64,000 nucleotides of DNA from CADEED01 sp041395625 (GTDB lineage: Bacteria; Pseudomonadota; Gammaproteobacteria; Steroidobacterales; Steroidobacteraceae). A program made the position numbers and the translations under genes. Where the stretch lies: positions 62,001-126,000 of the forward strand of contig JAWLAE010000005.1 in assembly GCA_041395625.1 (NCBI GenBank), in the 5' to 3' direction. Shown one piece after another: positions 34,980 to 43,453 of this stretch (positions within the stretch are counted from its first letter, which is position 1; the number at the start of each line of letters is the position of its first letter). The notes under the pieces were generated by a model. That model did not search any database, was not told the origin of the DNA, and worked only from the letters and a program-made list of their open reading frames with translations.

Positions 34980-35453
34980 GTGAATTGGCGTCACGCCACG
35001 CGCGCACTGTGGGCTGCGGCGGTCTGCGCATTGCAGATCGGCTGTGTCGCGCTGCAAGTCGACCGGCATTCGGCGTTGACAATTGGCGTGGCGGCGGTCG
35101 AATACCACACGCGCGAGGGAACCTGGCCGGTCTCGCAGCCGGCGCTGGTCGTCGCAGAATGCGCGCCTGGTCGCGCACTCGACTTTGCCACACGCGCTGC
35201 CGCCGATGGCACCCAGCCCGATGATCGCGCGGCTTGCACTGAACGCTTTGGCGCTGCGGCGCAACGCATCGAGCTGCGCATGGTAGGCGACAAACTGCTC
35301 ATCGACGTGCAGAATCTCGGCTCCGGCCAGCGCTGCCAGATGACCGCCGCAGCGGCAGCGCGGCAAGTGGGCGGTGCGCCAGTCGCGGTCGGTCGGGTGA
35401 CCACCAGTATTTTTCGCTGCAGCGCCACGAGCCTCGTGCGTCGCAGCCGTTAG
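34980..35453 (+). CDS. Hypothetical lipoprotein, 157 aa
   Basis: Not recognised. From GTG 34980 the product starts MNWRHATRALWAAAVCALQIGC, a signal peptide with a usable lipobox (LQIGC), followed by about 135 residues without transmembrane helices. The mature part has three further Cys pairs or singles (AECAPG, RAACTERF, GQRCQM, IFRCS) and alternating hydrophobic strands, compatible with a small beta-rich outer-membrane lipoprotein. The frame is open upstream too, but only this start gives a signal. Divergent from the DUF1272 gene and 46 bases before acuI. Confidence 0.5.
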   Translation: MNWRHATRALWAAAVCALQIGCVALQVDRHSALTIGVAAVEYHTREGTWPVSQPALVVAECAPGRALDFATRAAADGTQPDDRAACTERFGAAAQRIELRMVGDKLLIDVQNLGSGQRCQMTAAAAARQVGGAPVAVGRVTTSIFRCSATSLVRRSR

Positions 35454-35499
35454 TCGTTGCCAGCAGTCTTTGCCAGGGCACGACAGGAGTACACAAACC

Positions 35500-36489
35500 A
35501 TGCAGGCATTCAAAGCATTCCGCATCCATCTCGAGAACAAGAAAATCGTCGCGCGCTTCGAACAGCTGCAGCTCGACGATCTGAATCCGGGCGAGGTAGT
35601 AGTGCGGGTGCAATATTCGGATATCAATTACAAGGACGCGTTGGCAGCGACCGGCGCGGGCCGGATTCTGCGCAAGTATCCGCTCGTCGGTGGGATCGAC
35701 CTGGCAGGCGTGGTCGAATCCTCGAGCGACGCGCGCTTCAAGGCCGGCGATGGCGTTCTGGTCACTGGTTGCGGGCTGTCGGAAACCCGCGACGGGGGCT
35801 ATGCCGAGTTTGCGCGGCTCGAAGCGGAGTCGGTCGTGCCGCTGCCGGCGGGTATCGATGCGCGGCAGGCGATGGCTTTGGGCACGGCGGGCTTCACGGC
35901 GGCGCTCGCCATCAATCGCATGGAGCACAACGGCCAGACGCCTGAGCGTGGTGCCGTCGTGGTCACGGGCGCGACCGGCGGCGTCGGCAGTATCGCGGTG
36001 GACATGCTGGCGGGCCGCGGTTACGAGGTCGTCGCCGTCACCGGCAAGCCGGACTCCGCAGACTATCTCAAGTCGTTAGGTGCGAGTCGGATCCTGCTGC
36101 GCAGCGAGATCAACTACGGGAGCAAACCACTGGAGGCGGCGCAGTTCGCTGGCGCGATCGACAACGTCGGCGGCGAGATGCTCACTTGGCTAACGCGGAC
36201 GATGGACTCCTGGGGCAATATCGCCAGTATCGGACTCGCCGGCAGCCCCGAACTGCACACCACGGTGATGCCGTTCATATTGCGCGGCGTGAACATCCTG
36301 GGCATCAATTCTTCTGCCACGCGCCGGCCGGAGCGGTTGCGCGTATGGGAGCGGATTGCGGGCGATTGTCGACCGCGGCATCTCGATCGTATCGTCACGC
36401 GCACCCTGCCGTTCGCCGACTTACCTGGAGTGTTCGACGAGTACATACAGGGCACGGTCACAGGCCGGACAGTCGTCAAGATCGTCTAA
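35500..36489 (+). CDS. acuI: Acrylyl-CoA reductase (YhdH/AcuI type)
   Basis: MDR-superfamily NADPH oxidoreductase that reduces acryloyl-CoA to propionyl-CoA. 329 aa from ATG 35500 (CAGGAG upstream). Typical YhdH/YhfP features: YSDINYKDALAATGAGRILRKYPLVGGIDLAG, the nucleotide loop VVVTGATGGVGSIAVDMLAGRGYEVVAVTGK, and the end TGRTVVKI. It has no zinc ligands, as expected for this branch. It feeds the prp cycle genes 1.1 kb downstream. Substrate is inferred from family; other enoyl reductions are possible. Confidence 0.88.
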   Translation: MQAFKAFRIHLENKKIVARFEQLQLDDLNPGEVVVRVQYSDINYKDALAATGAGRILRKYPLVGGIDLAGVVESSSDARFKAGDGVLVTGCGLSETRDGGYAEFARLEAESVVPLPAGIDARQAMALGTAGFTAALAINRMEHNGQTPERGAVVVTGATGGVGSIAVDMLAGRGYEVVAVTGKPDSADYLKSLGASRILLRSEINYGSKPLEAAQFAGAIDNVGGEMLTWLTRTMDSWGNIASIGLAGSPELHTTVMPFILRGVNILGINSSATRRPERLRVWERIAGDCRPRHLDRIVTRTLPFADLPGVFDEYIQGTVTGRTVVKIV

Positions 36490-37460
36490 CGACTGGCGTG
36501 CTCCCGCAGAAAGTGCCAGACACCGTGCGGTCCCCGCACCACGGCTGTGGAGGTCGTAGACGAGTCCGCGTTGCTGACACGCGCCAGCGGCACGGCTAAC
36601 TCGCAGCCGCCGGCCGCGCAGCGCTGCAAGAGCGCCGGCAGATTGCACACGGACAGGCGTACACCGATCACACCCAGATGCGGCGGTCGGGCCCGCTCGC
36701 GCAGCGATTCGTAGCGGTCGCGCGGTAGGCCATAGTGGATGATGCCGAGCATCACGTCTTCGACGACACGACCATAGTTGTTAGCGCGGATGGTGGTCGT
36801 GCGGCCAGCGCCGATCATGCTGGAGAACGCCGGACTCTCGAACTCGTACGCATATCCCATCGGTATGCCGAGCACGCTCTCGTAGAAGTGGCGCACAGGC
36901 TCGAAATCACTCACCGGCCCGGAGCTGCTCTGCACTTCGCTGAACAACCGGTCCGTCACCGTGACAAAGCCGCGGGCCGCGACATTCTCGGGATGGATGG
37001 CGGCGACCATGACGCCTTCCGGCCCTTTGACATGCATCTCGATGAATCGGCTGCCATCCGGCAGTTGGATCGGTGCGCCCTCGGTGACGAGTTCGAAGCC
37101 GTGGCGACGAAACGCGTCAGCCGCGGCAACCCCGTCGGACGTGAAGAAATCGATCATCTTGAGCGCATCACTGGCGATACCGACACCGCCGGGTCGGATC
37201 ACTGTGTCGGAACCGGGGGAGAACTCGACTAACTGGACGCCGATCGAGGTGCCTGGCGTCTGCAGTGTCAACACTCGCGCAGTGTGTCGTTCGAGCCCGA
37301 ACAACTGCGCGGTCCGAGCCGCGTCGAACGAGCTATCAGCGGTGAGCTGCATGCCGAGGACATCGCGAAACAAAGTGGTCTGCCGGACGAGAGCTGCCGT
37401 CGAAATCACAGGACCATCGATTGAAATGACCGTTCCGTCTGTTGCTAGCGGCTGATTCAT
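36486..37460 (-). CDS. VOC family protein with two glyoxalase-like domains
   Basis: 324 aa from ATG 37460. Two beta-alpha-beta-beta-beta repeats of the vicinal-oxygen-chelate fold: IDGPVISTAALVRQTTLFRDVLGMQLT in the first, DFEPVRHFYESVLGIPMGYAYEF in the second. Members include dioxygenases, glyoxalases and epimerases; the metal residues cannot be assigned by eye. It ends overlapping the acuI stop (convergent) and is divergent from prpB. Confidence 0.82.
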   Translation of the reverse strand: MNQPLATDGTVISIDGPVISTAALVRQTTLFRDVLGMQLTADSSFDAARTAQLFGLERHTARVLTLQTPGTSIGVQLVEFSPGSDTVIRPGGVGIASDALKMIDFFTSDGVAAADAFRRHGFELVTEGAPIQLPDGSRFIEMHVKGPEGVMVAAIHPENVAARGFVTVTDRLFSEVQSSSGPVSDFEPVRHFYESVLGIPMGYAYEFESPAFSSMIGAGRTTTIRANNYGRVVEDVMLGIIHYGLPRDRYESLRERARPPHLGVIGVRLSVCNLPALLQRCAAGGCELAVPLARVSNADSSTTSTAVVRGPHGVWHFLREHASR

Positions 37461-37546
37461 GTTGGCGGGTGACTCCAAGAGGCGAACGGTCCGCATCGAT
37501 GTCGATCCTGCCGTCCTTAAATTCGACCGAATCCGGTAGGATAAGG

Positions 37547-37565
37547 GGCCCGGCGAGACCGGGCC
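37547..37565 (+). promoter_or_regulatory. GC-rich hairpin in the prpB leader
   Basis: GGCCCGG (37547-37553), loop CGAGA, CCGGGCC (37559-37565): a perfect seven-pair stem. It ends four bases before the GAGG ribosome-binding region of prpB (37570-37573). It could stabilise the mRNA 5' end or modulate translation; no T-run follows, so it is not a normal terminator. Confidence 0.5.
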
Positions 37566-37587
37566 ATCCAGAGGTTTTACAGTATCC

Positions 37588-38475
37588 ATGATCGCCTCAA
37601 CTTCCGCTGGTGCGCGTTTGCGCTCGGCCGTCGCAGCCGAGCGGCCTCTGCAGGTCGTCGGCACCGTCAATGCTTACGCCGCGTTGCTGGCGGAACAAAG
37701 TGGCTTCAAAGCCATCTACCTGTCTGGCGCCGGTGTCGCGAATGCATCCTTTGGTCTGCCGGATCTCGGCATCACCTCGCTCAACGATGTCTGTGAGGAC
37801 GTGCGCCGCATCAGTTCGGCGACCGAGGTGCCGCTGCTGGTGGATGCCGATACGGGTTGGGGTGCTGCATTCAATATCGCGCGCACCTGTTCAGACCTGA
37901 TTCGCTCGGGTGCGGGTGGCATGCACCTCGAAGACCAGGTGATGGCCAAGCGCTGCGGGCACCGCCCCGGCAAGTCGCTAGTCAGTTGTGACGAGATGGT
38001 CGATCGGATCAAGGCTGCGGTAGACGGCAGAACGGATTCCGACTTCGTTATCATGGCCCGCACCGACGCACACGCCGTGGAAGGCCAGCAAGCAGCGGTC
38101 GACCGTGCGCTACAGTACGTCGAAGCGGGCGCGGACATGATCTTCGCCGAGGCGCTGGCGACACTCGACGAGTACCGCCAGTTCACGAGCAAAGTTAAGG
38201 TGCCAGTGCTCGCAAATATCACCGAATTCGGCAAGACACCGTATTTCACCACCCAGGAACTGGCCGACGTCGGCGTGCGCCTGGTGCTCTATCCGCTATC
38301 GGCATTCCGCGCAATGAGCAAAGCGGCGCTGAATGTCTACGGCGCGATCCGCCGCGACGGCTCGCAGAAAGCCGTGCTCGATACGATGCAGACACGGATG
38401 GAGTTGTACGAAGTGCTCGGTTACCACGAGTACGAGCGCAAACTCGACGAATTGTTTGGCAAGGAAAAGAAGTGA
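37588..38475 (+). CDS. prpB: Methylisocitrate lyase
   Basis: Splits 2-methylisocitrate into pyruvate and succinate, the last step of the methylcitrate cycle. 295 aa, as in E. coli. Motifs: YLSGAGVANASFGLPDLGITSL, VDADTGWG (metal Asp), LEDQVMAKRCGHRPGK (catalytic KRCGH) and DFVIMARTDAHAVEG. ATG 37588 is preceded by GAGG. Followed after six bases by prpC. Confidence 0.96.
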   Translation: MIASTSAGARLRSAVAAERPLQVVGTVNAYAALLAEQSGFKAIYLSGAGVANASFGLPDLGITSLNDVCEDVRRISSATEVPLLVDADTGWGAAFNIARTCSDLIRSGAGGMHLEDQVMAKRCGHRPGKSLVSCDEMVDRIKAAVDGRTDSDFVIMARTDAHAVEGQQAAVDRALQYVEAGADMIFAEALATLDEYRQFTSKVKVPVLANITEFGKTPYFTTQELADVGVRLVLYPLSAFRAMSKAALNVYGAIRRDGSQKAVLDTMQTRMELYEVLGYHEYERKLDELFGKEKK

Positions 38476-38481
38476 GCCGTC

Positions 38482-39645
38482 ATGAGTGATTCGAAAGCGC
38501 CGGCGGGATCCGGCTTCAAGCCCAAGAAATCCGTTGCGCTCTCAGGCGTGCCGGCCGGCAATACGGCACTCTGCACAGTGGGCCGCAGTGGCAATGATCT
38601 GCACTATCGCGGTTACGATATTCTGGAGATCGCGGAAACCTGCGAGTTCGAAGAGATCGCCTATTTGCTGATCCACGAGCGCCTACCTAACAAGTCGGAA
38701 TTGACGGGTTACAAAGGCAAACTGAAGAGCATGCGTGGCCTGCCGGCCGCCGTGCGCACAGCGCTCGAGCAACTGCCGGCTGCTGCGCACCCGATGGATG
38801 TGCTGCGTACCGGCGCCTCGGTATTGGGCTGCATTCTGCCGGAAAAGGACGACCACAATGTCGCAGGCGCGCGTGACATCGCCGATCGGCTGATCGCCTC
38901 GCTCGGCTCGATGCTGTGCTACTGGTATCACTATTCTCACAATGGCCAGCGGATCATGGTCGAGACCGACGACGATTCCATCGGTGGTCATTTCCTGCAC
39001 ATGCTGCACCGCCGCCCACCGAGCGCTGCGTGGGTACGTGCCATGCATACATCATTGAATCTCTATGCCGAGCATGAATTCAATGCGTCGACGTTCGCCG
39101 GTCGCGTAATCGCTGGCACCGGCTCGGACATGTACTCGAGCGTCACCGGTGCCATCGGTGCACTGCGCGGCCCGAAGCATGGCGGCGCCAACGAAGTCGC
39201 CTTCGAAGTGCAGAAGCGCTATGCCAACCCGGACGACGCGGAGGCGGATATCCGCCGGCGCATGGCTAACAAGGAAGTCGTCATCGGTTTCGGTCATCCG
39301 GTCTATACGATCGCCGACCCGCGCAATCAGATCATCAAGGGTGTGGCGCAGCGGCTCTCGAAGGAGGCAGGCGACATGAAGATGTACGAAATCGCCGAGC
39401 GTCTCGAGAGCGTGATGTGGGAGATCAAGAAGATGTTCCCCAATCTCGATTGGTTCAGCGCCGTCAGCTACCACATGATGGGTGTGCCAACTGTCATGTT
39501 CACGCCACTGTTCGTGATTGCGCGCGCCTCGGGCTGGTGCGCGCACGTCATCGAGCAGCGCATCGATGGCAAGATAATTCGCCCGAGTGCCAATTACACG
39601 GGCCCGGAAGACCGGAAATTCGTGCCGATCGGCAAGCGTCCTTGA
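38482..39645 (+). CDS. prpC: 2-methylcitrate synthase
   Basis: Condenses propionyl-CoA with oxaloacetate. 387 aa. Citrate-synthase fold: LHYRGYDILEIAETCEFEEIAYLLIHERLP at the N-terminus, HEFNASTFAGRVIAGTGSDMYSSVTGAIGALRGPKHGGANE with catalytic His residues, and IGFGHPVYTIADPRN. The GTGSDMYS form is that of PrpC rather than GltA. Second gene of prpBC; prpD follows after an antisense insert. Confidence 0.95.
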   Translation: MSDSKAPAGSGFKPKKSVALSGVPAGNTALCTVGRSGNDLHYRGYDILEIAETCEFEEIAYLLIHERLPNKSELTGYKGKLKSMRGLPAAVRTALEQLPAAAHPMDVLRTGASVLGCILPEKDDHNVAGARDIADRLIASLGSMLCYWYHYSHNGQRIMVETDDDSIGGHFLHMLHRRPPSAAWVRAMHTSLNLYAEHEFNASTFAGRVIAGTGSDMYSSVTGAIGALRGPKHGGANEVAFEVQKRYANPDDAEADIRRRMANKEVVIGFGHPVYTIADPRNQIIKGVAQRLSKEAGDMKMYEIAERLESVMWEIKKMFPNLDWFSAVSYHMMGVPTVMFTPLFVIARASGWCAHVIEQRIDGKIIRPSANYTGPEDRKFVPIGKRP

Positions 39646-39670
39646 GAGTCTGGCGCCGGCAGAGCGGCGC

Positions 39671-40093
39671 CTAGACGAATTTGACGATCGCGGCCAGCGC
39701 GGTAAGGCTCGCCACCATTATCGAGCCGAGTTTCACGGTCAGTCGAAGCTCGACGCTGTGGAAGCGCTCGTCCATCGCCCGCGCGAAGTTCTGGTCGAGC
39801 AGTTCCCGCATGCGCGCGTCGATCGCCGCGAAACGTTTGTCGATCTGCTCGAAGCGCTTGTCCATCTGCTCGAAGCGCTCGTCGATTCGCTCGAAACGAC
39901 GCTCCATGGCGTCGAAGTTTCGCCAGACCTTCTCGAACTGCCGCGCCATTTCGGAGCTGAGCAGGCGCAGATCGGTTTTGGTGGCCAGCAACGCTTCCAT
40001 GTCTCTCTCGAGCGCTTCAGCCACGCCACGTGCGGCTAGCTGTGGAATCTGAGCCTGCAACAGCGCCTCGTAGATCGCAAGTGTGATTTTCAT
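39671..40093 (-). CDS. Coiled-coil protein with C-terminal membrane anchor
   Basis: 140 aa. An N-terminal helical part (residues 1-50) is followed by a regular seven-residue repeat (ERRFERIDERFEQMDKRFEQ, ID-KRF-AAIDARM), each turn with RF-x-x-(I/M)D, then a C-terminal hydrophobic helix (GSIMVASLTALAAIVKFV). This resembles DUF1640-like mitochondrial/bacterial coiled-coil proteins, a fold for trimers or other bundles. It reads antisense between prpC and prpD, interrupting the operon. Function not known. Confidence 0.75.
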   Translation of the reverse strand: MKITLAIYEALLQAQIPQLAARGVAEALERDMEALLATKTDLRLLSSEMARQFEKVWRNFDAMERRFERIDERFEQMDKRFEQIDKRFAAIDARMRELLDQNFARAMDERFHSVELRLTVKLGSIMVASLTALAAIVKFV

Positions 40094-40327
40094 GAGAGTT
40101 ACGCTGCCGGTCGGCGCGCGGAATGTGATGGGTCAAAACGGCAGTGTTTCGCCAGTTTTTCCGCGGTTTTCGCCTGTTGACCGCTGCGCCGCCGGGGACG
40201 GGCCGGAATCTGGACATTGCGGCTCCCGTGCGGCAGCATTCCGCGCCCTGCCTGCCGCGTCCGATTGCAAGGATGCGCGGGCGCGTCAGCCCACCCTGCC
40301 CAATCCAACGAGAGCTGCCCCACCATT

Positions 40328-41776
40328 ATGTCTGCACAAGATTACAAGTCCGCCAAGCGCCCCGAGCCTGATCAGGTCCTCGTCGACATCGCCGAGTACG
40401 CCAAGTCATATCAGGTCGACAGTGCGCAGGCCTATGAAACGGCCCGTTATTGTTTGATGGATACACTTGCGTGCGGCTTCCAGGCACTCAAGTACCCGGC
40501 TTGCACCAAGATGTTAGGCCCGGTCGTGCCGGGCGCCACCATGGCGGGCGGGTCGCGCGTGCCAGGCACCAGTTATGAGCTCGATCCGGTGCTGGGTGCC
40601 TTCAACATCGGCGCGATGATCCGCTGGCTGGATTTCAACGACACCTGGCTCGCCGCCGAGTGGGGCCACCCGTCCGATAACCTGGGTGGCATCCTCGCCG
40701 TGGCCGACTATCTCTCGCGCCGTGCGATCTTCATGGGCGAGAAGCCGCTCACCGTGCGCGATGTACTCACCGCCATGATCAAGGCGCACGAGATCCAGGG
40801 CATCCTGGCACTCGAGAACAGCTTCAACCGCGTCGGACTCGACCATGTGTTGTTAGTTCGCGTAGCCTCCACCGCGGTCGTCACCGCGATGCTGGGCGGC
40901 AGCAAGGAGCAGATCATCAACGCGGTGTCGAACGCCTGGATCGATGGTGGCGCATTGCGCACCTACCGGCACGCGCCCAACACCGGCTCGCGCAAGAGCT
41001 GGGCCGCCGGCGATGCCACGTCGCGTGCTGTGCGCCATGCGTTCATCGCCATGAAGGACGAGATGGGCTACCCCTCGGCACTCTCAGCCAAGACCTGGGG
41101 CTTCCAGGACGTACTCTTCAAGGGCAAGCCGCTCCTAATCCCGCAGCCGCTCGGCAGCTACGTGATGGAGAACGTACTGTTCAAGATAAGCTTCCCGGCC
41201 GAGTTCCACGCACAGACCGCGGTGGAATGTGCGATGAAGCTGCATCCACAGGTGCGCGACAAGCTCGATCAAATCGAGAAGATCGTCATCGAGACGCAGG
41301 AACCAGGCGTACGAATCATCGACAAGACTGGCCCGCTCGCCAATCCGGCGGATCGCGATCACTGCATCCAGTACATGGTGGCGATTCCGTTGATTTTCGG
41401 CCGCCTTACTGCCGCCGACTACGAGGACAAGATCGCTAACGACCCGCGTGTCGACCGGCTCCGCAATGTCATGCAGGTGCGTGAGAACGAGACATTTACC
41501 AAGGAATACTACGAGCGCGACAAGCGCTATATCGGCAACGCCATTCAGGTGTTCTTCAAGGATGGCAGCAAGACGGAGCGCGTAGCAGCCGACTTCCCAA
41601 TCGGCCACCGCAAGCGTCGCGCCGAGGGCATGCCGGTGCTGGTGAAGAAGGTCGAGACTTCCGTGGCGGCGCATTTTTCTGCGCAGCAGAGTGAGGCGAT
41701 CAATGCGATGTTCAAGCGCGCCGACCTCGAGAGCATGCCGGTGAACGAGTTCGTCGCGCAGCTTGTCACCAACTGA
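40328..41776 (+). CDS. prpD: 2-methylcitrate dehydratase
   Basis: Dehydrates 2-methylcitrate to 2-methyl-cis-aconitate, needing no iron-sulfur cluster. 482 aa from ATG 40328 (483 in E. coli). Signs: YCLMDTLACGFQALKYPACTKMLGP, IRWLDFNDTWLAAEWGHPSDNLGGILAVADYLSRR, GDATSRAVRHAFIAMKDEMGYPSAL and FPAEFHAQTAVECAMKL. The 234 bases upstream (40094-40327) hold no gene; they include T-rich stretches and could carry its own promoter. Confidence 0.96.
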   Translation: MSAQDYKSAKRPEPDQVLVDIAEYAKSYQVDSAQAYETARYCLMDTLACGFQALKYPACTKMLGPVVPGATMAGGSRVPGTSYELDPVLGAFNIGAMIRWLDFNDTWLAAEWGHPSDNLGGILAVADYLSRRAIFMGEKPLTVRDVLTAMIKAHEIQGILALENSFNRVGLDHVLLVRVASTAVVTAMLGGSKEQIINAVSNAWIDGGALRTYRHAPNTGSRKSWAAGDATSRAVRHAFIAMKDEMGYPSALSAKTWGFQDVLFKGKPLLIPQPLGSYVMENVLFKISFPAEFHAQTAVECAMKLHPQVRDKLDQIEKIVIETQEPGVRIIDKTGPLANPADRDHCIQYMVAIPLIFGRLTAADYEDKIANDPRVDRLRNVMQVRENETFTKEYYERDKRYIGNAIQVFFKDGSKTERVAADFPIGHRKRRAEGMPVLVKKVETSVAAHFSAQQSEAINAMFKRADLESMPVNEFVAQLVTN

Positions 41777-41825
41777 TGTCGTCAGTGGCGACCTGCGGCA
41801 GTGCGCCGGTCGCCACTCCCGATTC

Positions 41826-42488
41826 ATGACGCAGCAAACGGACGCAGCGGACTGGCAGGCGCGCCTGGTCGCTGGCGCCGGGCAGCTCGGCCTCGAGTTG
41901 CGAGCCGCACAGATCGAACAGCTGTGGCAGCTTGCCGGCATGCTGCGCGAGCGCAATCGGGTGATGAATCTCACGTCGGTCGATAGCCTGGACGGCATCC
42001 TCACGGTGCACATGTTCGATAGCCTGGCCGTTGTCCCGCATCTCGGTGCTGCCCGACAGATCGTCGATATCGGCACCGGCGGCGGATTTCCCGGCTTGCC
42101 ACTGGCGATCGCGTGCCCCGAGCGGGAGTTCCTGTTGATAGACGGCACTCAGAAAAAGATCCGCTTCGTACAAGAAGTCGTCGCGACGCTGCGGCTCGCC
42201 AACGCGCGTGCCGAGGCGGTCCGTGCCGAACAGCTGCGGCCAGTCGCGCGCTTCGATGCGGCGGTCGTGCGCGCCGTTGGTTCCCTCCGATCGATTATCG
42301 AGGTGGCGGCGAAGCTGGTCGACGCGATGGATGGGCGCATTCTCGCGCTCAAGGGCAAGCGCCCGGACAACGAGCTGGCGAACCTGCCGGTCGGCTGGCG
42401 CGCCGACGCTATCCCGCTCGCGGTACCGGGGCTCGACGCAGAGCGCTGCCTGGTCGTGCTGACGCACCAGTCCCGCCAGCGACGCTGA
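41826..42488 (+). CDS. rsmG: 16S rRNA (guanine-527-N7)-methyltransferase
   Basis: 220 aa from ATG 41826. N-terminal helical part (LELRAAQIEQLWQLAGMLRERNRVMNLTSV), then the SAM site IVDIGTGGGFPGLPLAIACP, IDGTQKKIRFV and AVVRAVGSL. The usual order near the replication origin is mnmG-rsmG-parA-parB; here mnmG is missing upstream (prpD lies there), but parA follows after 47 bases. Confidence 0.96.
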   Translation: MTQQTDAADWQARLVAGAGQLGLELRAAQIEQLWQLAGMLRERNRVMNLTSVDSLDGILTVHMFDSLAVVPHLGAARQIVDIGTGGGFPGLPLAIACPEREFLLIDGTQKKIRFVQEVVATLRLANARAEAVRAEQLRPVARFDAAVVRAVGSLRSIIEVAAKLVDAMDGRILALKGKRPDNELANLPVGWRADAIPLAVPGLDAERCLVVLTHQSRQRR

Positions 42489-42535
42489 CGCGCAACGACC
42501 GCGTCTCACGGCGCACGTGGGGTACACTCGAGTCC

Positions 42536-43453
42536 ATGAAACGCGTGATCGCCGTCACCAACCAGAAAGGTGGCGTTGGTAAGACCACCACCGCCGTGAA
42601 TCTGGCAGCGTCGCTTGCTGCGATGCGGCGCCGCGTGCTGCTCATCGACATGGACCCACAGGGCAATGCCACGATGGGTTGCGGCGTCGACAAGAGCAGC
42701 ATTCAGCACGGGATCGGTGATGTGGTCGTCGGCGATTGTCAGGCGGCCGCTGCGATTATCCCGATCGAGTCGACGCCTGGCTTGTCATTGCTGCCGGCGA
42801 ATCAGGATCTCACTGCAGCTGAAGTTCGGTTGCTGACAATGATGGCGGGCAGGGAATTGCGGCTGCGTACCGAACTGAAGGCAGTGCGTGACCAGTTCGA
42901 TCTGATCCTGATCGATTGCCCGCCGGCGCTCAACATGTTGACGGTGAACGCGCTGGTTGCCGCCGACAGCGTGTTGATCCCGATGCAATGCGAGTACTAC
43001 GCGCTCGAAGGGCTGTCGGCGCTGGTCGCAACGATCGAACAGATCCGTGCGTCCGTCAACCCGGAGCTCGAGATCGAAGGCATTTTGCGCACGATGTTCG
43101 ATCCGCGTAACAACCTCGCCAACGAGGTTTCCGCCCAACTGATGACGCACTTCGGTGACAAAGTCTTTCGCACGATCGTGCCGCGCAATGTGCGGCTCGC
43201 GGAGGCACCATCCTTCGGCAAGCCGGTGTTGCTCCATGACAAAGAGTCGCGCGGTGCACTGGCGTATCTCGCGCTCGCTGGCGAGATGATCCGACGCGAC
43301 GACGAGCAGCGTAACCCGAGCCATCAAGCGGCGCCGGTAGCCATGCCGAGCGAGCCGCCGCTGGAGTCGACCCCGCCAGCCAACGATGACAGCGCCGAGA
43401 TCGCTGGGCCAGCGGCGCAGAAAGCCTCGCCGTACGGGCCGCATGGTCATTGA
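42536..43453 (+). CDS. parA: Chromosome partitioning ATPase ParA/Soj
   Basis: Deviant-Walker ATPase that moves ParB-parS complexes on the nucleoid. 305 aa from ATG 42536. Motifs: VTNQKGGVGKTTTAVNLAAS (signature Lys and Walker A), LLIDMDPQGNATMG, and DLILIDCPPALNMLTVNAL (Walker B). There is no N-terminal helix-turn-helix, so it is the chromosomal type. The C-terminal 40 residues are a Pro/Ser-rich extension. It overlaps the next gene by 11 bases; parB is 2.7 kb away instead of adjacent. Confidence 0.96.
   Translation: MKRVIAVTNQKGGVGKTTTAVNLAASLAAMRRRVLLIDMDPQGNATMGCGVDKSSIQHGIGDVVVGDCQAAAAIIPIESTPGLSLLPANQDLTAAEVRLLTMMAGRELRLRTELKAVRDQFDLILIDCPPALNMLTVNALVAADSVLIPMQCEYYALEGLSALVATIEQIRASVNPELEIEGILRTMFDPRNNLANEVSAQLMTHFGDKVFRTIVPRNVRLAEAPSFGKPVLLHDKESRGALAYLALAGEMIRRDDEQRNPSHQAAPVAMPSEPPLESTPPANDDSAEIAGPAAQKASPYGPHGH

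Noticed and set aside
40094..40327. Extended N-terminus of PrpD or a separate small gene
   Set aside because: An open frame reaches back to 40217, but residues before ATG 40328 are unlike PrpD; no ribosome-binding site or conserved motif is present.
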